From assembly GCF_949987515.2 (NCBI RefSeq), contig NW_027192658.1, forward strand, positions 2,418,001-2,482,000: a DNA stretch of 64,000 nucleotides, read 5' to 3'. Both the position numbers and the translations under genes were made by a program. Below, piece by piece: positions 50,421 to 60,337 of this stretch (its first letter is position 1; every line of letters starts with the position of its first letter). Origin of the DNA: Delphinus delphis (Eukaryota; Chordata; Mammalia; Artiodactyla; Delphinidae). The notes below the pieces were generated by a model. It had not been told where the DNA came from. It was given only the letters and a program-made list of their open reading frames with translations, and did no database searches.

Positions 50421-51554
50421 CTCCAGTTGTAAACAATTCTGAAGTTGGTCAGTGGTGGGGAATCGTCTCCCATTCAGCCAGCAGCCCCCACGCAACAAGC
50501 GTCCTCATTGCAAAGCTGGGGCACCGTGCCGAGGCATCTGTGAGTAAACGTGAGCTGAGCCCCAGGCCAGTTGCTGCTGAACTATTCCCACCCGTCCCAG
50601 GTAAAACACCTGAATATATACAAGGACTTGAAAGCCTAGAGGAAGGGCCATAGAGCCACACGAGTGACAGCATGCCGGCCGACTTGGTGCCTGCAGGCCA
50701 GCCAGGATGGTCCTGGCCCTGGGTGCTCTTCTGGAAGATTTCCATTTCCCTGCCTGAGATACCCGTCCTGTCCCTGCCCCCACTGCTTTTTTCCTTCCTC
50801 ACCTCTGCCCAGGGAGAAATTCCAGCAGCAGGTATGGGTGACACATCCTCTTCTTTAGCAGGTGGCAGCCTGGCAACTGCTGCAGAAAGTCCAGCAGAGC
50901 CCCACTCACACTGGGCCACCCACAAAGCCATGGCCTCTCACTCCCTCCCACCAGCCCAGCCCCGAGACTGCTGACAGGGCAGAGAAAATGGCGTCAGGCA
51001 CGGCTGCAGGGGCTCTTGCTGCCTGGAGTGGTATTTATATTGATCTCAACCCAGGCACACCTGGGGAGGGCTGGCCGGCACAGTAAGGCTGCCCAGGTCA
51101 GCCAATCATCACCCCTCAGGGGCTCACAGTTGCAGAAAATGGAACTTGCTGAACCGGCCAGGTCCAAGGAACAGGTGTGGGCTCCTGAGAGTCAGGATAG
51201 ACAAGGGGCTGCAGCTTTGGCTTGTTTTCTAATCATTTTATCTGGCCCATGAGTGGGAGACAACTTCAAGAAAACCCTCTCCTAATGAGAGGAACCCAGG
51301 AGTCAGGCAGAGGAGGGGTGGGTGGTGGTTGGAGACAGAGGCCTGGTGCCCCGGGTGCAGTGGAAGTCTCTGGAAGACCAGGTGGAGGGAGGCCTCACGG
51401 AGTGATGCCCAGGGTCACAGACCTGTCGCAGCTGCTGTTTGTTAGTTCAAGTCCTGCTCTGAGGTGCTCTGTGTCAGCTCTGAGCGACAGGTGAGCTGGG
51501 GGTGCTCTGCAATGAGGGCTATGTGCACGGTTCCTGTGTGCCCAGCCCTGCCAC
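50421..51554. other. GC-rich non-satellite DNA, origin not recognised
   Basis: Differs sharply in composition from the AT-rich satellite. Open frames here (for example 160 codons on the minus strand at 50449-50931) show no domain I recognise and several frames overlap, as expected by chance in GC-rich DNA. It could be single-copy sequence captured in the heterochromatin, or the 5' part of the ERV-like locus that follows. Confidence 0.5.
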
Positions 51555-51702
51555 GGTACCTGCAAGGGTAGCTCTGTATCCTGGGAGGGGCCTGACCACG
51601 AGAGCCCCGTGGGCTGGGGTGGGGGTGGGGTACCTGCCCAGGTGAGCTCCATATTCTGGGATTGGTCTGACCACGAGAGCCCCATGGGCTGCTGGGGACC
51701 TG
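51555..51702. repeat. Two tandem copies of a 74-bp repeat
   Basis: 51555-51628 and 51629-51702 both run from ggtacctgc through gagctc/tagctc-type sequence to tgaccacgagagcccc(g/a)tggg. The copies differ at several positions. The pol remnant starts immediately after the second copy. Confidence 0.7.
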
Positions 51703-52650
51703 GTAAAGGATGTCAGGACAGTCAGTGAAGCCACCGAGGATATACCTCCAGTTGCTCCTAATTCCTACACCCTGCTGGTCATTCTACCAACCACCAGGAC
51801 ATGGTATTCTGTATTAGTCTTCAATGATGCCTTCTTTTGTATTCCATTAGTCCCAGAGTCACAAGAAATTTTGGCTTGTGAGTGGCAGGACTCCACATAC
51901 AACTAAAACAATACTTCCGGGCCGTCTGGCCCCAAGGGTGCAAAAATTCCCACACCATCTTTGGGGAAAGCTTAGCTAAAGACCTAAAAGTTCTACCTCT
52001 GGAAAAGGAAACCCTCCTTCAATATGCAGACGACATTCTGATCACCAGCCCTACTAAGGAGGCCTCTGAACTACCAAGCCAATAAAGGATAGAAGTTGTC
52101 CAAGAAAAAGCTCAAATATCACAGACTGCGGTGACCTGCCTGGGCTTCATTCTCACAGAAGGTCAGAGAAGCCCATCCCAGGAAAGGGAAGAAACCATTT
52201 TCAGCCTTACCCCTTTCTAAAACTAGAAGACAGCTTAGGGGTTCCTGGGGAGGCCAGGGTTTGCTGCTTCTGGATCCCTAACTACAGTCTACTAGCTGGG
52301 CCTCTATATGAAACACTGAAAGGAAAAGATGATGATCCTTTTGAATAGAATCCAGAAGTGGCCTTTCAAGAATGGAAAGAGCAGTCAATTCAGACCCTTG
52401 CCCTGGAACTCCCTAATTTAGCTAAACCCTTTGACCTTTACATTCCCGGTGAAAGGTGAATCGCCATTGGAGAATTAGTGCAAAAACTGGGACCACTTGA
52501 AATGGAACAATGCAAGAATGCCATCCAGGTAGGATAAACTACGGTCACTAAGGGGCTTGGCCCACTGCCACATCTGGCCAAGATACTGGTGGTATCTAAA
52601 AACCTGGAAATCAGCAGCCCAAAAGGCCACCTCCCTCCTAAGGGAAAAGG
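51703..52650 (+). pseudogene. ERV class I (gammaretrovirus-like) pol remnant, broken
   Basis: Translation of the + strand gives a reverse-transcriptase palm region in pieces. Up to about 51900 a segment contains WYSVLVFNDAFF, where the D is the usual first catalytic aspartate position, in one frame; it meets an in-frame TAA at 51904. The next piece, in a different frame, contains the catalytic motif YADD (52023-52034), preceded by LLQ as in gammaretroviral RT, and ends at a stop near 52083. Further on, LWIPNYSLLAGPLY and LAKPFDLYIP-type segments mark the RT connection and start of RNase H, with more stops. Stops and frameshifts rule out a functional product. gag is not seen. Confidence 0.8.
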
Positions 52651-53450
52651 ACCCCACGTGGTGATCCTAACCACCAACCATGCCCTGAAGTTGCAGGGTT
52701 CGCTCCGTGGGCACACCGACCTCGAGTGAGGAGGCCCTCCAACTCCAACATCCAGAGAGATAACCGGGGGCAACAGGGCACCATGACGACTCGTGTGAAC
52801 ATCACTTGACCTGGAGTTTCTCTCATAAAACAACAAGAGTGTGTCCCAAAAGAGTAGACTACTGCTTGCAGGACTTACTGCACCCAGAGGGGAGCTAATA
52901 ATCTTGGCGGGGGAACAGTATACCACACTGTCACCATAGAAAAGCCTACAGACACCGTGATGATGGTGGCCAATAAGACCGGCTGGACTCCTGTTTACTT
53001 TAAAAGGCTGTTGACTCAGTAGCCATCATGGTCCTTGGTCACCACTGACCCTGGACTGTCTGGGAGTTGAGCGGGCAGGGCTCTGACACCTGGTGCTGTT
53101 TGTACGTTAATTCAGGGGCCTAACTGAAGAAAACGCAGACTACTGGTCAGAGCATCTAGGCTGGCAGAGACGGTCAGCCTAAGGTGGCCGAACAAATGTG
53201 GGGCGGGGTGAAACCGGCCCCCACAGCGTCTCTGCACATCTCTTTCCTGGACCCTTAAAGGTCATTAGAATCTATAACACTTCCAATGCTGGTGCTCAGG
53301 TGGACGAGCAGGGAGGCAGGGGTCCTGGGGACAATCAACGTCACCGGGAGGCTGCTGGGGAGAAGCTCTGACCCTCGCCCCAGGGTATGAGGGCTCCCAA
53401 CTCAGCACTCAGCAGTTACAGAAGAAGGGTCTGCACCCTCAGCACTCCAA
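52651..53450 (+). other. Probable decayed ERV interior between pol remnant and LTR
   Basis: Continuous with the pol remnant, with no satellite or L1 sequence. I cannot name a domain with confidence; env-derived sequence would be expected by position. Short frames on both strands overlap and do not look coding. Confidence 0.4.
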
Positions 53451-53961
53451 GAATGAGGAACGGGACAAAAGGCAGAGGAGGGGTTTGTCCCCAGCAAAGC
53501 CCATTAAAAATCCCTGGGAGATAAAAATAGAATCTGGGCAATAAAGTCAAGTCTAACCTTTTTTATCCTTTGTGCTTTGTCTAATTTCACGTGCTCCTAG
53601 GGTCCCGCATGCAGAGGTTCCACACCCGGCACTTCAGACCAGATTTCCTAGTGCAGAATGGCTGGGTCGACACCTCAGCTCCTGGGGCCCAGTGCAGACT
53701 CCACGATATAGAGCCTGAGCTACAGCCAACCCGGCCCTCGAGAGCTCCGCCACCTCCCTCCCTCCCACTGACTCTGACAGGATCTCTACACAGCAGCCCA
53801 GCCCACAGCCCACGGGGTAGTGCATGCTCTCACCTCTCCATTCTCTGATCAAAATATAAAGTTTCCTTTGCTTGTGAACCAAACTCAGTCTCGATCTGTT
53901 GGCCCCAATGACACTGGGCAGGGGGACACTTGTTGGGGTCCACTCTGGAGGATCAGTAACA
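53451..53961 (+). mobile_element. LTR-like sequence, probable 3' LTR of the ERV
   Basis: Lies downstream of pol in the same orientation. It holds two polyadenylation-type signals (caataaag near 53540, atataaag near 53855), a T-rich stretch after the first, a long GC-rich middle, and ends ggatcagtaaca, similar to the CA-terminated ends of class I LTRs. The 5' limit (tgaggaacgg near 53453) is a guess. No matching 5' LTR is seen in the window. Confidence 0.5.
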
Positions 53962-54284
53962 GAAATTGAGACTATTGTAACCTCAATGAACAGATGTGTG
54001 AGCCAAACTGTAGTTAACATAGAACAGTGTATAAGGCTCGGGTAAAATAAGATGTTTTTAACACTTCCATTTGATATTTCCATCACTTTTTATAAGCAAG
54101 TTCAGTGAAAAGGTTTGTCTTATTTGTCAGGTCAATATTAGAGAAACGAAGTGATTTCTTTCCAAGGATGTACAGCTAATAATCTTGGTTAAACCTTCAA
54201 TCTTGTTTTAAATGCTTTTCCATTGAAAATGATACCTCTCTTTCAGCTCCCCCATTTCTGAGAAGTATAAAATCTTATAATTTA
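53962..54284. other. AT-rich DNA, nothing recognised
   Basis: No satellite, L1 or ERV sequence recognised. No convincing reading frame. Confidence 0.5.
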
Positions 54285-54461
54285 TTATTACCAAAGGGGA
54301 AAGGTGGGAGGAGGGATAAATTAACAGTTTGGAATGAACACATACACACTGCTATGTATAAAATAGATCATCAACAAGGAACTACTGTATAGCACAGGGA
54401 ACTACACTCAACATTTTGCAATAACCTATAAGGGGAAATAATCTGAAAAAGAATAGATATT
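54285..54461 (+). mobile_element. L1 3' UTR scrap
   Basis: Contains the L1 3' UTR blocks ccaaaggggaaaggtggg, ggagggataaatta, tataaaatagatcatcaac, ctgtatagcacaggg, caataacctataagggg and tctgaaaaagaatagat in the usual order. No ORF2 portion and no terminal poly(A). Confidence 0.85.
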
Positions 54462-54654
54462 TTTATTGACATCATCTATCAATGACAGTTAAAGTGTAGC
54501 CTAAGGGAAGCTGGTGGTGAGTGCTTCTGACCCTGAAGACTTCAATCATCTAAAGTTTGGACTCTGCCTACTTCCCAAGGCCCTTAATGAACATATGTGT
54601 AGCCGTAGCTTAAAAACTTCCCCAGTTTGGGTTTCGGGGAGACACTGATTTTGA
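54462..54654. other. Short non-repetitive spacer before diverged satellite
   Basis: Not matched to the satellite unit in either orientation by eye. The satellite match begins around 54655-54690 (ctggtgttctc..., cttcctactgctaaaacatg). Confidence 0.4.
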
Positions 54655-55270
54655 AAAAGCCCTGGTGTTCTCCTTACATGAATGGGACTCTTCCTACTGC
54701 TAAAACATGTCTGTCACACCCAGAGGATGGTATACCGTCTGATCGGGAAGAGTTTGGAAAAGGCATCTCATCTCCTCATCTCCTGGTGCTCGGGTTCACC
54801 CCTCCAGCGTCTTTACTAACAGTCTCCCCACTTGGAGATGTCAGCACTGTCAACATCCTGTTGCGTACAGTTTGGAATTTGTCCAGAGGATGAAGCGGAA
54901 GGATGAGGAACAATGAGAGACAAGTCCTAGGTGTTCAGACAGGCACATGTCACTCTAATTTCCAATCAGGAAGACGAATTGACCAAAGGCTAGGGTTGCC
55001 CATGGAAACAGTATAGGGCTTGAGGAAATCCCGCTGCTTTGTGGCCAGTTCCCATAAACACGAGTTGAACAATGGAACTCAGGGGCAGTAAAATTCACAA
55101 AACTGCAGAGTTGAAAATATCCATCACTGAAAAATGTCTTGAGGAAAGTCAGAGAAAAGGACTTGTAAGCAAGGGAGAATGGCAGGAAAGGGATTTGAGG
55201 AGGTAGAAAGGACTCGCCATTAAGCACAAGAAAAGGAGCTGAACATTGCCAACATTGCCAACATTGCAGG
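54655..55270. repeat. Diverged satellite unit, 3' part only
   Basis: Corresponds to the unassigned 3' part of the unit. Recognisable anchors are gctaaaacatg, cacccagag, ctctcatctcc-like tgctcgggttcacc, ctttactaaca..ctccccacttggag, gaacaatgagagac, cactctaatttcc, gaattgaccaaaggct and cacaaa(a)ctgcagagtt. Many substitutions and indels separate it from the 1,580-bp units. It joins spacer DNA on its left. Confidence 0.8.
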
Positions 55271-57009
55271 TGGCCAAAAAGGGTGTATGCGTTCTTTTCT
55301 GTATATATTCAAGAAAAGGGCATACACTTTTTTAGCCAACCAAACAGGTGGGCACTGGAAGTCAATACTACAAAAGATATCACTTCGCATCAGTCAGAAG
55401 AGCCATCCTCATAAAGCGTAAACAACAGAAATGCAGGACAGGGCAACGAGAAGAGGGAGCCCTGTGAGACTTATAGTGGAAATGTATATTGCCAATGGCC
55501 ATTCTGGAGAAGTGTATTGTGTTTACTAAAGCATCTAAAAAATGAGCTACAGAGCATAGGGCACTTGCACTCATGGGCGTATATCTTGGGAAAAACAAAA
55601 ATCGAGAGGACACAGGCACCCCAATGTTTACCCCCTCTCTGTTTAAAAGATCCTCGACTAGGATATAACTTAAATGTCTCTGGAGGGAAAAAATGGATAG
55701 AGATGTGGTACTTAGGTAGAGTGGAATATTATTCAGCCTGGAAATCAATGAAATATGGCCAGTTGTAACAACTCCGGAGGAGTTACGTATGATCATTCTA
55801 AGTGACAGAATTCAAAAAGAAAAAGACACATATCATAAGATATCACTTAAAGGTGGAATCCAAAATGGCTACACATGAAATAAATTACAAAACAAAAACA
55901 TAGTCAAATATGTAGAAAACACGCATAAGGCTGCTAAACGGGAAAGGTGGGGAGGGGTGAGGCATCATCCAGGAGGTTGAAATTAGCAAAGATACCATTC
56001 CAAATACCAAACTGATAATCAACAAGGCCTACACGGTAGCTAAAAGAACTGCACTCAGCACACTCAAGTCACCGGAAAAGAATATATACGACTGGTAAGA
56101 ATCTGAAAAAGAATTTATTGATGTCTCTCTGTACGCGAATCAAGTGGATGTACAGCAGCAAGAAACAGAGCTTTGAAAATCAGCTGTAACCAATATAGTA
56201 ATAAATTGAAAAAAATAAACGACAGAGAGGCAGAGAAAACCTCTTACAACTTTTCCTCAGGGACGGTGATGCAACATGGATTGAACACATCTAGACCCAC
56301 AGCAGGATGAGACATAAGGCTGGAAACTGTTTGCACTAAGAGAAATGTGAGGTTGGGTGAGGAAATGCACACCCTTTAAAGTAATACTACCTGGTACCCA
56401 TTCAATGGGTCCCAAATCTGCAGGTTCAAGGGATCTTCCTACAGCTAAAACATGCATGGAAAACCCAGAGGACTGTACACCATGTGATCGGGAGATGTGT
56501 CTAAAATGCAGCTCATTTATCCTCTCCTGGTGCTCCTGTTCACCATTCCAGCCACGCTACTTAGAATCTCCCCACTTGGAGAATCAGCACATTTAAACTT
56601 CTGTTTCACACATTTTGCAAATTGTGAGGAGGATGAACGGGAAGAGGGGGAACCAATGAGAGAAGAGTTGTAGGGGTTTGGACGGGCACATATCACTCTA
56701 ATTTCCCATTAAGAATAAGAATTAAAGAAAGGCTCAGCCTGCCTCGCCGGAGCCAAAATAGGGCCTGAAGCAATCCTGCGGGTTTGAGGCCAGCTCACAA
56801 AAGAGCAACTTAAAAAATGGAGCTCAGGGTCACTGCAATTCACAAACCTGCAGAGTTATAAATGAAAACTAACGTCCAAAAATATGTTGAGGTAAGGCAA
56901 AGAAGAGGATCTGAATGCAAGACAGAATTGCAAGAAACAGATTTCAAGAGATAGATTGGACTCGTCTTTAACGCACATGAAAAGCGGCAGAATTTCGACA
57001 ATGATGCAG
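55271..57009. repeat. Diverged satellite unit A (about 1,740 bp, ancestral-length type)
   Basis: Palindrome relic at 55271-55339 with imperfect arms (ggccaaaaagggtgtatgcg / gggcatacac). The L1-derived part (about 55360-56222) keeps the L1 3' terminus: actggtaagaatctgaaaaagaat, gatgtacagcagcaag, and the A-rich end ataaattgaaaaaaataaac. It retains about 165 bp (56176-56340) missing in 1,580-bp units. Confidence 0.85.
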
Positions 57010-57120
57010 TTAGCCCAAAAGGGCGTATGCGTTTTTTCCTGATTATATCCAGGAAAAAACGCATACGCACTTTATGGGCAACGAAGCAAGCAAGCAATGC
57101 AAATGTGCACAACAAAGAAG

Positions 57121-57975
57121 TCTCACTTCCCACTGGTCAAAAGGGCCATCCTAAAAAATTGTAAAAACCAGAAATGCAGGACAGGCCATGGAGAACAGGG
57201 AGCCTTTATACGCTGATGGGCAGTGTGTGAACTGCCGAGAGCCACTCTGGAGAAGTGTATGGTGGTTCCTAAATCATCTAAAAAACAGAGCTACAGAGCA
57301 TAGGACACTTCCAATCATGGGAGTATATCTAGGGAAGTCTAAAAATCAACAAGACACAAGCACACCACAGTTTAGGGCTACTCTGTTTACAAGAACCTCA
57401 ACTTCAGTACACCTTAAATATCCCAGGAAAGAGAACAATGGATAAAGAAGATGTGGTACTTATGTACAATGGAATATCTCTTCACCATGAAATCAATGTA
57501 ATAAGGCTAGTAGAAGGATAAAGAGTGGATTTAGGTCCGATAATACTACTTGAAATAAGTCAAACAGAAAAAGAAACATATCATAAGATATCACTTATAG
57601 AGGGAGGGTAAATATGGCTGCACAAGAAATGAATTACAGAACAGAACAGTGTCTCACATTTAGAAAACACACTTATGTCAGCTTAAGGGGAAAGGAGAGG
57701 TGGGGTGATGCATAAAACCAGAGTTTGAAATTAGCACAGATACCGTTCAATAAACCAAATAGGTATTAGACAAGATCTACACCTTGCTCAATGAACTGGC
57801 CTCAACACTCCCTATACACCGCAGAGAAATATATCTGAGAAATAAGAATCTTAAAACCCATGTATTGATATATCTCCATAAGGGAATCAAGTGTGTGCAG
57901 AGCGGCACAAACACAGCAGTGAAAAGGAGCTAAACCCCATTATAGAAATAAATTTTAAAAACAAAACGCTGAAAC
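57121..57975 (+). mobile_element. L1-derived segment of unit B with ORF2 C-terminal relic
   Basis: The + frame at 57188-57445 still reads as the end of L1 ORF2: VNC..PLWRSVWWFLNHLK is the conserved block next to the C-terminal cysteine-rich motif, followed by a GVYLGKSK stretch in the position of the L1 LGIYP block. Further on come tggataaagaagatgtggta, gaaataagtcaaacag, catatcataagatatcac and the terminal ataaattttaaaaacaaaac. This is the clearest evidence that the satellite arose from an L1 3' end. Not a functional gene. Confidence 0.85.
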
Positions 57976-58090
57976 AATGAAAGAGAGAAAAATTCTTACA
58001 AAATTCGCTCAGGGGCTGTGATGCAACCTGGATTGACCACATATAAACCCACAGCTGGATAAGACATAAGGCTGGACACTTGGGGCTGAC
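57923..58090. repeat. Segment present in 1.75-kb units and deleted from 1.58-kb units
   Basis: About 168 bp between the shared anchors cagcagtga and aggattgg. It contains the L1 3' terminus and about 115 bp beyond (gatgcaacctggattgacc, aaacccacagctgg, aagacataaggctgg). The homologous block in unit A is 56176-56340. In 1,580-bp units the flanks are joined as cagcagtgataggattgg. Confidence 0.85.
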
Positions 58091-58759
58091 AGGATTGGTG
58101 AGCTTTGGTGAGCAACTGCCGAAAGTTTAATGCAATACTTCATGCTACTCATTCCAAGGGTCCCAACACTCCAGGTTGAAGGGAATCTTCCTACAGCTAA
58201 ACCATGCTTGGGAAACCCAACGACTGGTATACCATATGATCGGGAAAGGTTTCTAAAACGCACCTCATTTTTCCTCTCCTGGGGCTCCGGATCGACATTC
58301 CAGCCGCTTTACTAACAACATCCCCACATGGAGTCAATGCCTTTAAGTTCTGGTATCGCACAGTCTGCAGTTAGTGCAGAGGATGAATGGGAATAGGGGG
58401 AACCAGTGAGAAACTAGCTGTAGCGGTTTCAATGGGCACATGTCACTCTAATATCACATCAGTAAGAAGAATTAACCAAAGGCACAGCAAGGTGCCCCAG
58501 AAGAAAATTAGGGCTTCAAGGAATCCTGTGGTTACGGGCCAAGACCACAAAAATAAGAGCTAAAAAATGGAGCTAAGGGCCACTGCAATTCAAAAACCTG
58601 CAGAGTTATAAAGGCCAACTATTTTTAAAAAATATATTGAGGTAAGGCTATGAAGAGGCATTGAAAGCAAGGCAGAATTGCAGGAAACCGATTTCAGGAG
58701 GTAGACTGGAATTGCATTGAAAGCATATGAACAGAGTCAGAAACTCGACAATGATGCAC

Positions 58760-60337
58760 TTGGCCAAAAAGGGCGTATGCGTTTTTTCCTGAATATATTC
58801 AGGAAAAAACGCATACGCCCTTTTTGGCCAACCAAGCAAGCTTGCAAAGGAAATCTGCACTACAATGAAGTCTCACTTCCCCCCGGTCAAAAGGGCCATC
58901 TGAAAAAAGTGTAAAATCCATAAAGGCACGACAGGCCATGGAGAACTGGGAGCCTTGTTATGCTGATGGGCGGGATGTAAATTGCCAACAGCCACTCTGG
59001 AGAAGTGTATGGTGTTTCCTGAAACATCTAAAAAACAAAGCAACAGAGCCTAGGGCACTTCCACTTATGGTCCTATAGCTTAGGGAAATTAAAATAAAAA
59101 AGACACAGCCACCCCAAAGTTTGGGACAGCTCTGTTTACAAGAACCTCGTTTACGGTACAAGTTCAATATCGCAGAAAGTGAAAAATGGATAAAGAACTT
59201 GTGGTACTTACGTACAATGCAATATCACTCAGCAATGAAATCTATGTAATCAGGCCCGTAGCAGCATAATGAGTGCATTCAGGTATGATGATTCGAACTG
59301 AAATAAGTCACACAGAAAAGAAACATCATAGGGTATCATTAATACACAGAATGTCGACTTGGCTACACATGAACTGAATTACAAAACAGAACAGTGTCTC
59401 ATGTTTAGAAAACCAACTTATGCTTGCTTAAGGGGGAAGGTGAGTTGGGGTGCTGCATAAAACCAGAGATTGAAATGAGCACAGATAAAGTTCCTTAAGC
59501 CAAATATGGAATAGACAAGAGCTACTCCTTGCTCAACGAAATGGACTCAACACCCCATATTAAACGACTAAGAATATACCTGACTAGTAAGTATCTTAAA
59601 ACCTATGGATTGCTATGTCTCCAAAAGAGAATCAAGCGTGTGTACAGGGGCATAAACGCAGCAGTGATAGGATTGGAGAGGTTCGGTGAGCAAATGAAGA
59701 CCCTTTGAAGTCATATTGCATGATACCCATTACACGGGTCTCAACTCTCCAGGTTTAAGGTATTCTTCCTTCAGCTAAAACATGCATGTGGAACCCAGAG
59801 TATGATCAACCGTGTGAACGGGAGACGTGTTCAAATATGTCTCAGTTTTCGTACCCTGGTACTCGGGTGCAACATTCCAGACGCTTTACTAACACTCTCC
59901 CCACTTGGAGAGTCAGCACCTTTAACCTCCTGTTTGGCTCCGTTTGCAATTTCTGCGGAAGATGAACAGGAATAGGGAGAACCAATGAGAGACTAGCTGG
60001 AGGTGTCTGGACGGGCAAATTTAACTCTCATTTCCCGATAGGAAGAGGAAATAACCAAAGGCTCAGCGTGCCGTGCCGGAACCAGATTAGGGCCTGAAGA
60101 CATCCTGCGGTGTTGCGGCCAGCTCACAAGAAAGCGAGTTGAAGAAAGAGCTCAGGGGCACTGTAATTCACAAACCTGCAGAGTTATAAATGACAGCTAT
60201 CGTCCAAAAATAGACTGAAGTAAGGCTGCCAAGAGGACTTGAAAGCGGGGCAGAATTGCAGGAAACCGATTTCAGGAGGTAGACTGGAATTGCATTGAAA
60301 GCATAGGAAAAGAGGCAGAACGTCCACAATGATGCAC
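58760..60337. repeat. Satellite unit C (1,578 bp)
   Basis: First homogeneous unit after the diverged stretch; still carries private changes (cataaaggcacgac, atgagtgcattc, agggtatcattaatacac, aaaacgactaag, cctatag-free ggattgc). Palindrome 58760-58831 perfect. Lost one g near 60148 (gaaagagctc). Confidence 0.9.

Larger units (their letters stand above)
57010..58759. repeat. Diverged satellite unit B (about 1,750 bp, ancestral-length type)
   Basis: Palindrome relic at 57010-57081 (gcccaaaagggcgtatgcg / cgcatacgcactttatgggc). Closer to the 1,580-bp type than unit A, but with substitutions throughout. Retains the extra segment at 57923-58090. Its last about 100 bp (from about 58660) already match the homogeneous type, so it is a mosaic. 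Confidence 0.87.

Noticed and set aside
50449..50931. 160-codon minus-strand frame in the GC-rich island
   Set aside because: Overlaps several other long frames in GC-rich DNA, shows no domain, splice context or homology that I can see.
49516..54654. A simple transposon insertion splitting one satellite unit
   Set aside because: The satellite flanks do not continue one another: unit position, divergence and unit length type all differ between the two sides, and I see no target duplication.
55240..55270. Triplicated aacattgcc stretch as a microsatellite
   Set aside because: Only about three short copies (gaacattgccaacattgcc...), present only in diverged unit A; too short to annotate as a separate feature.
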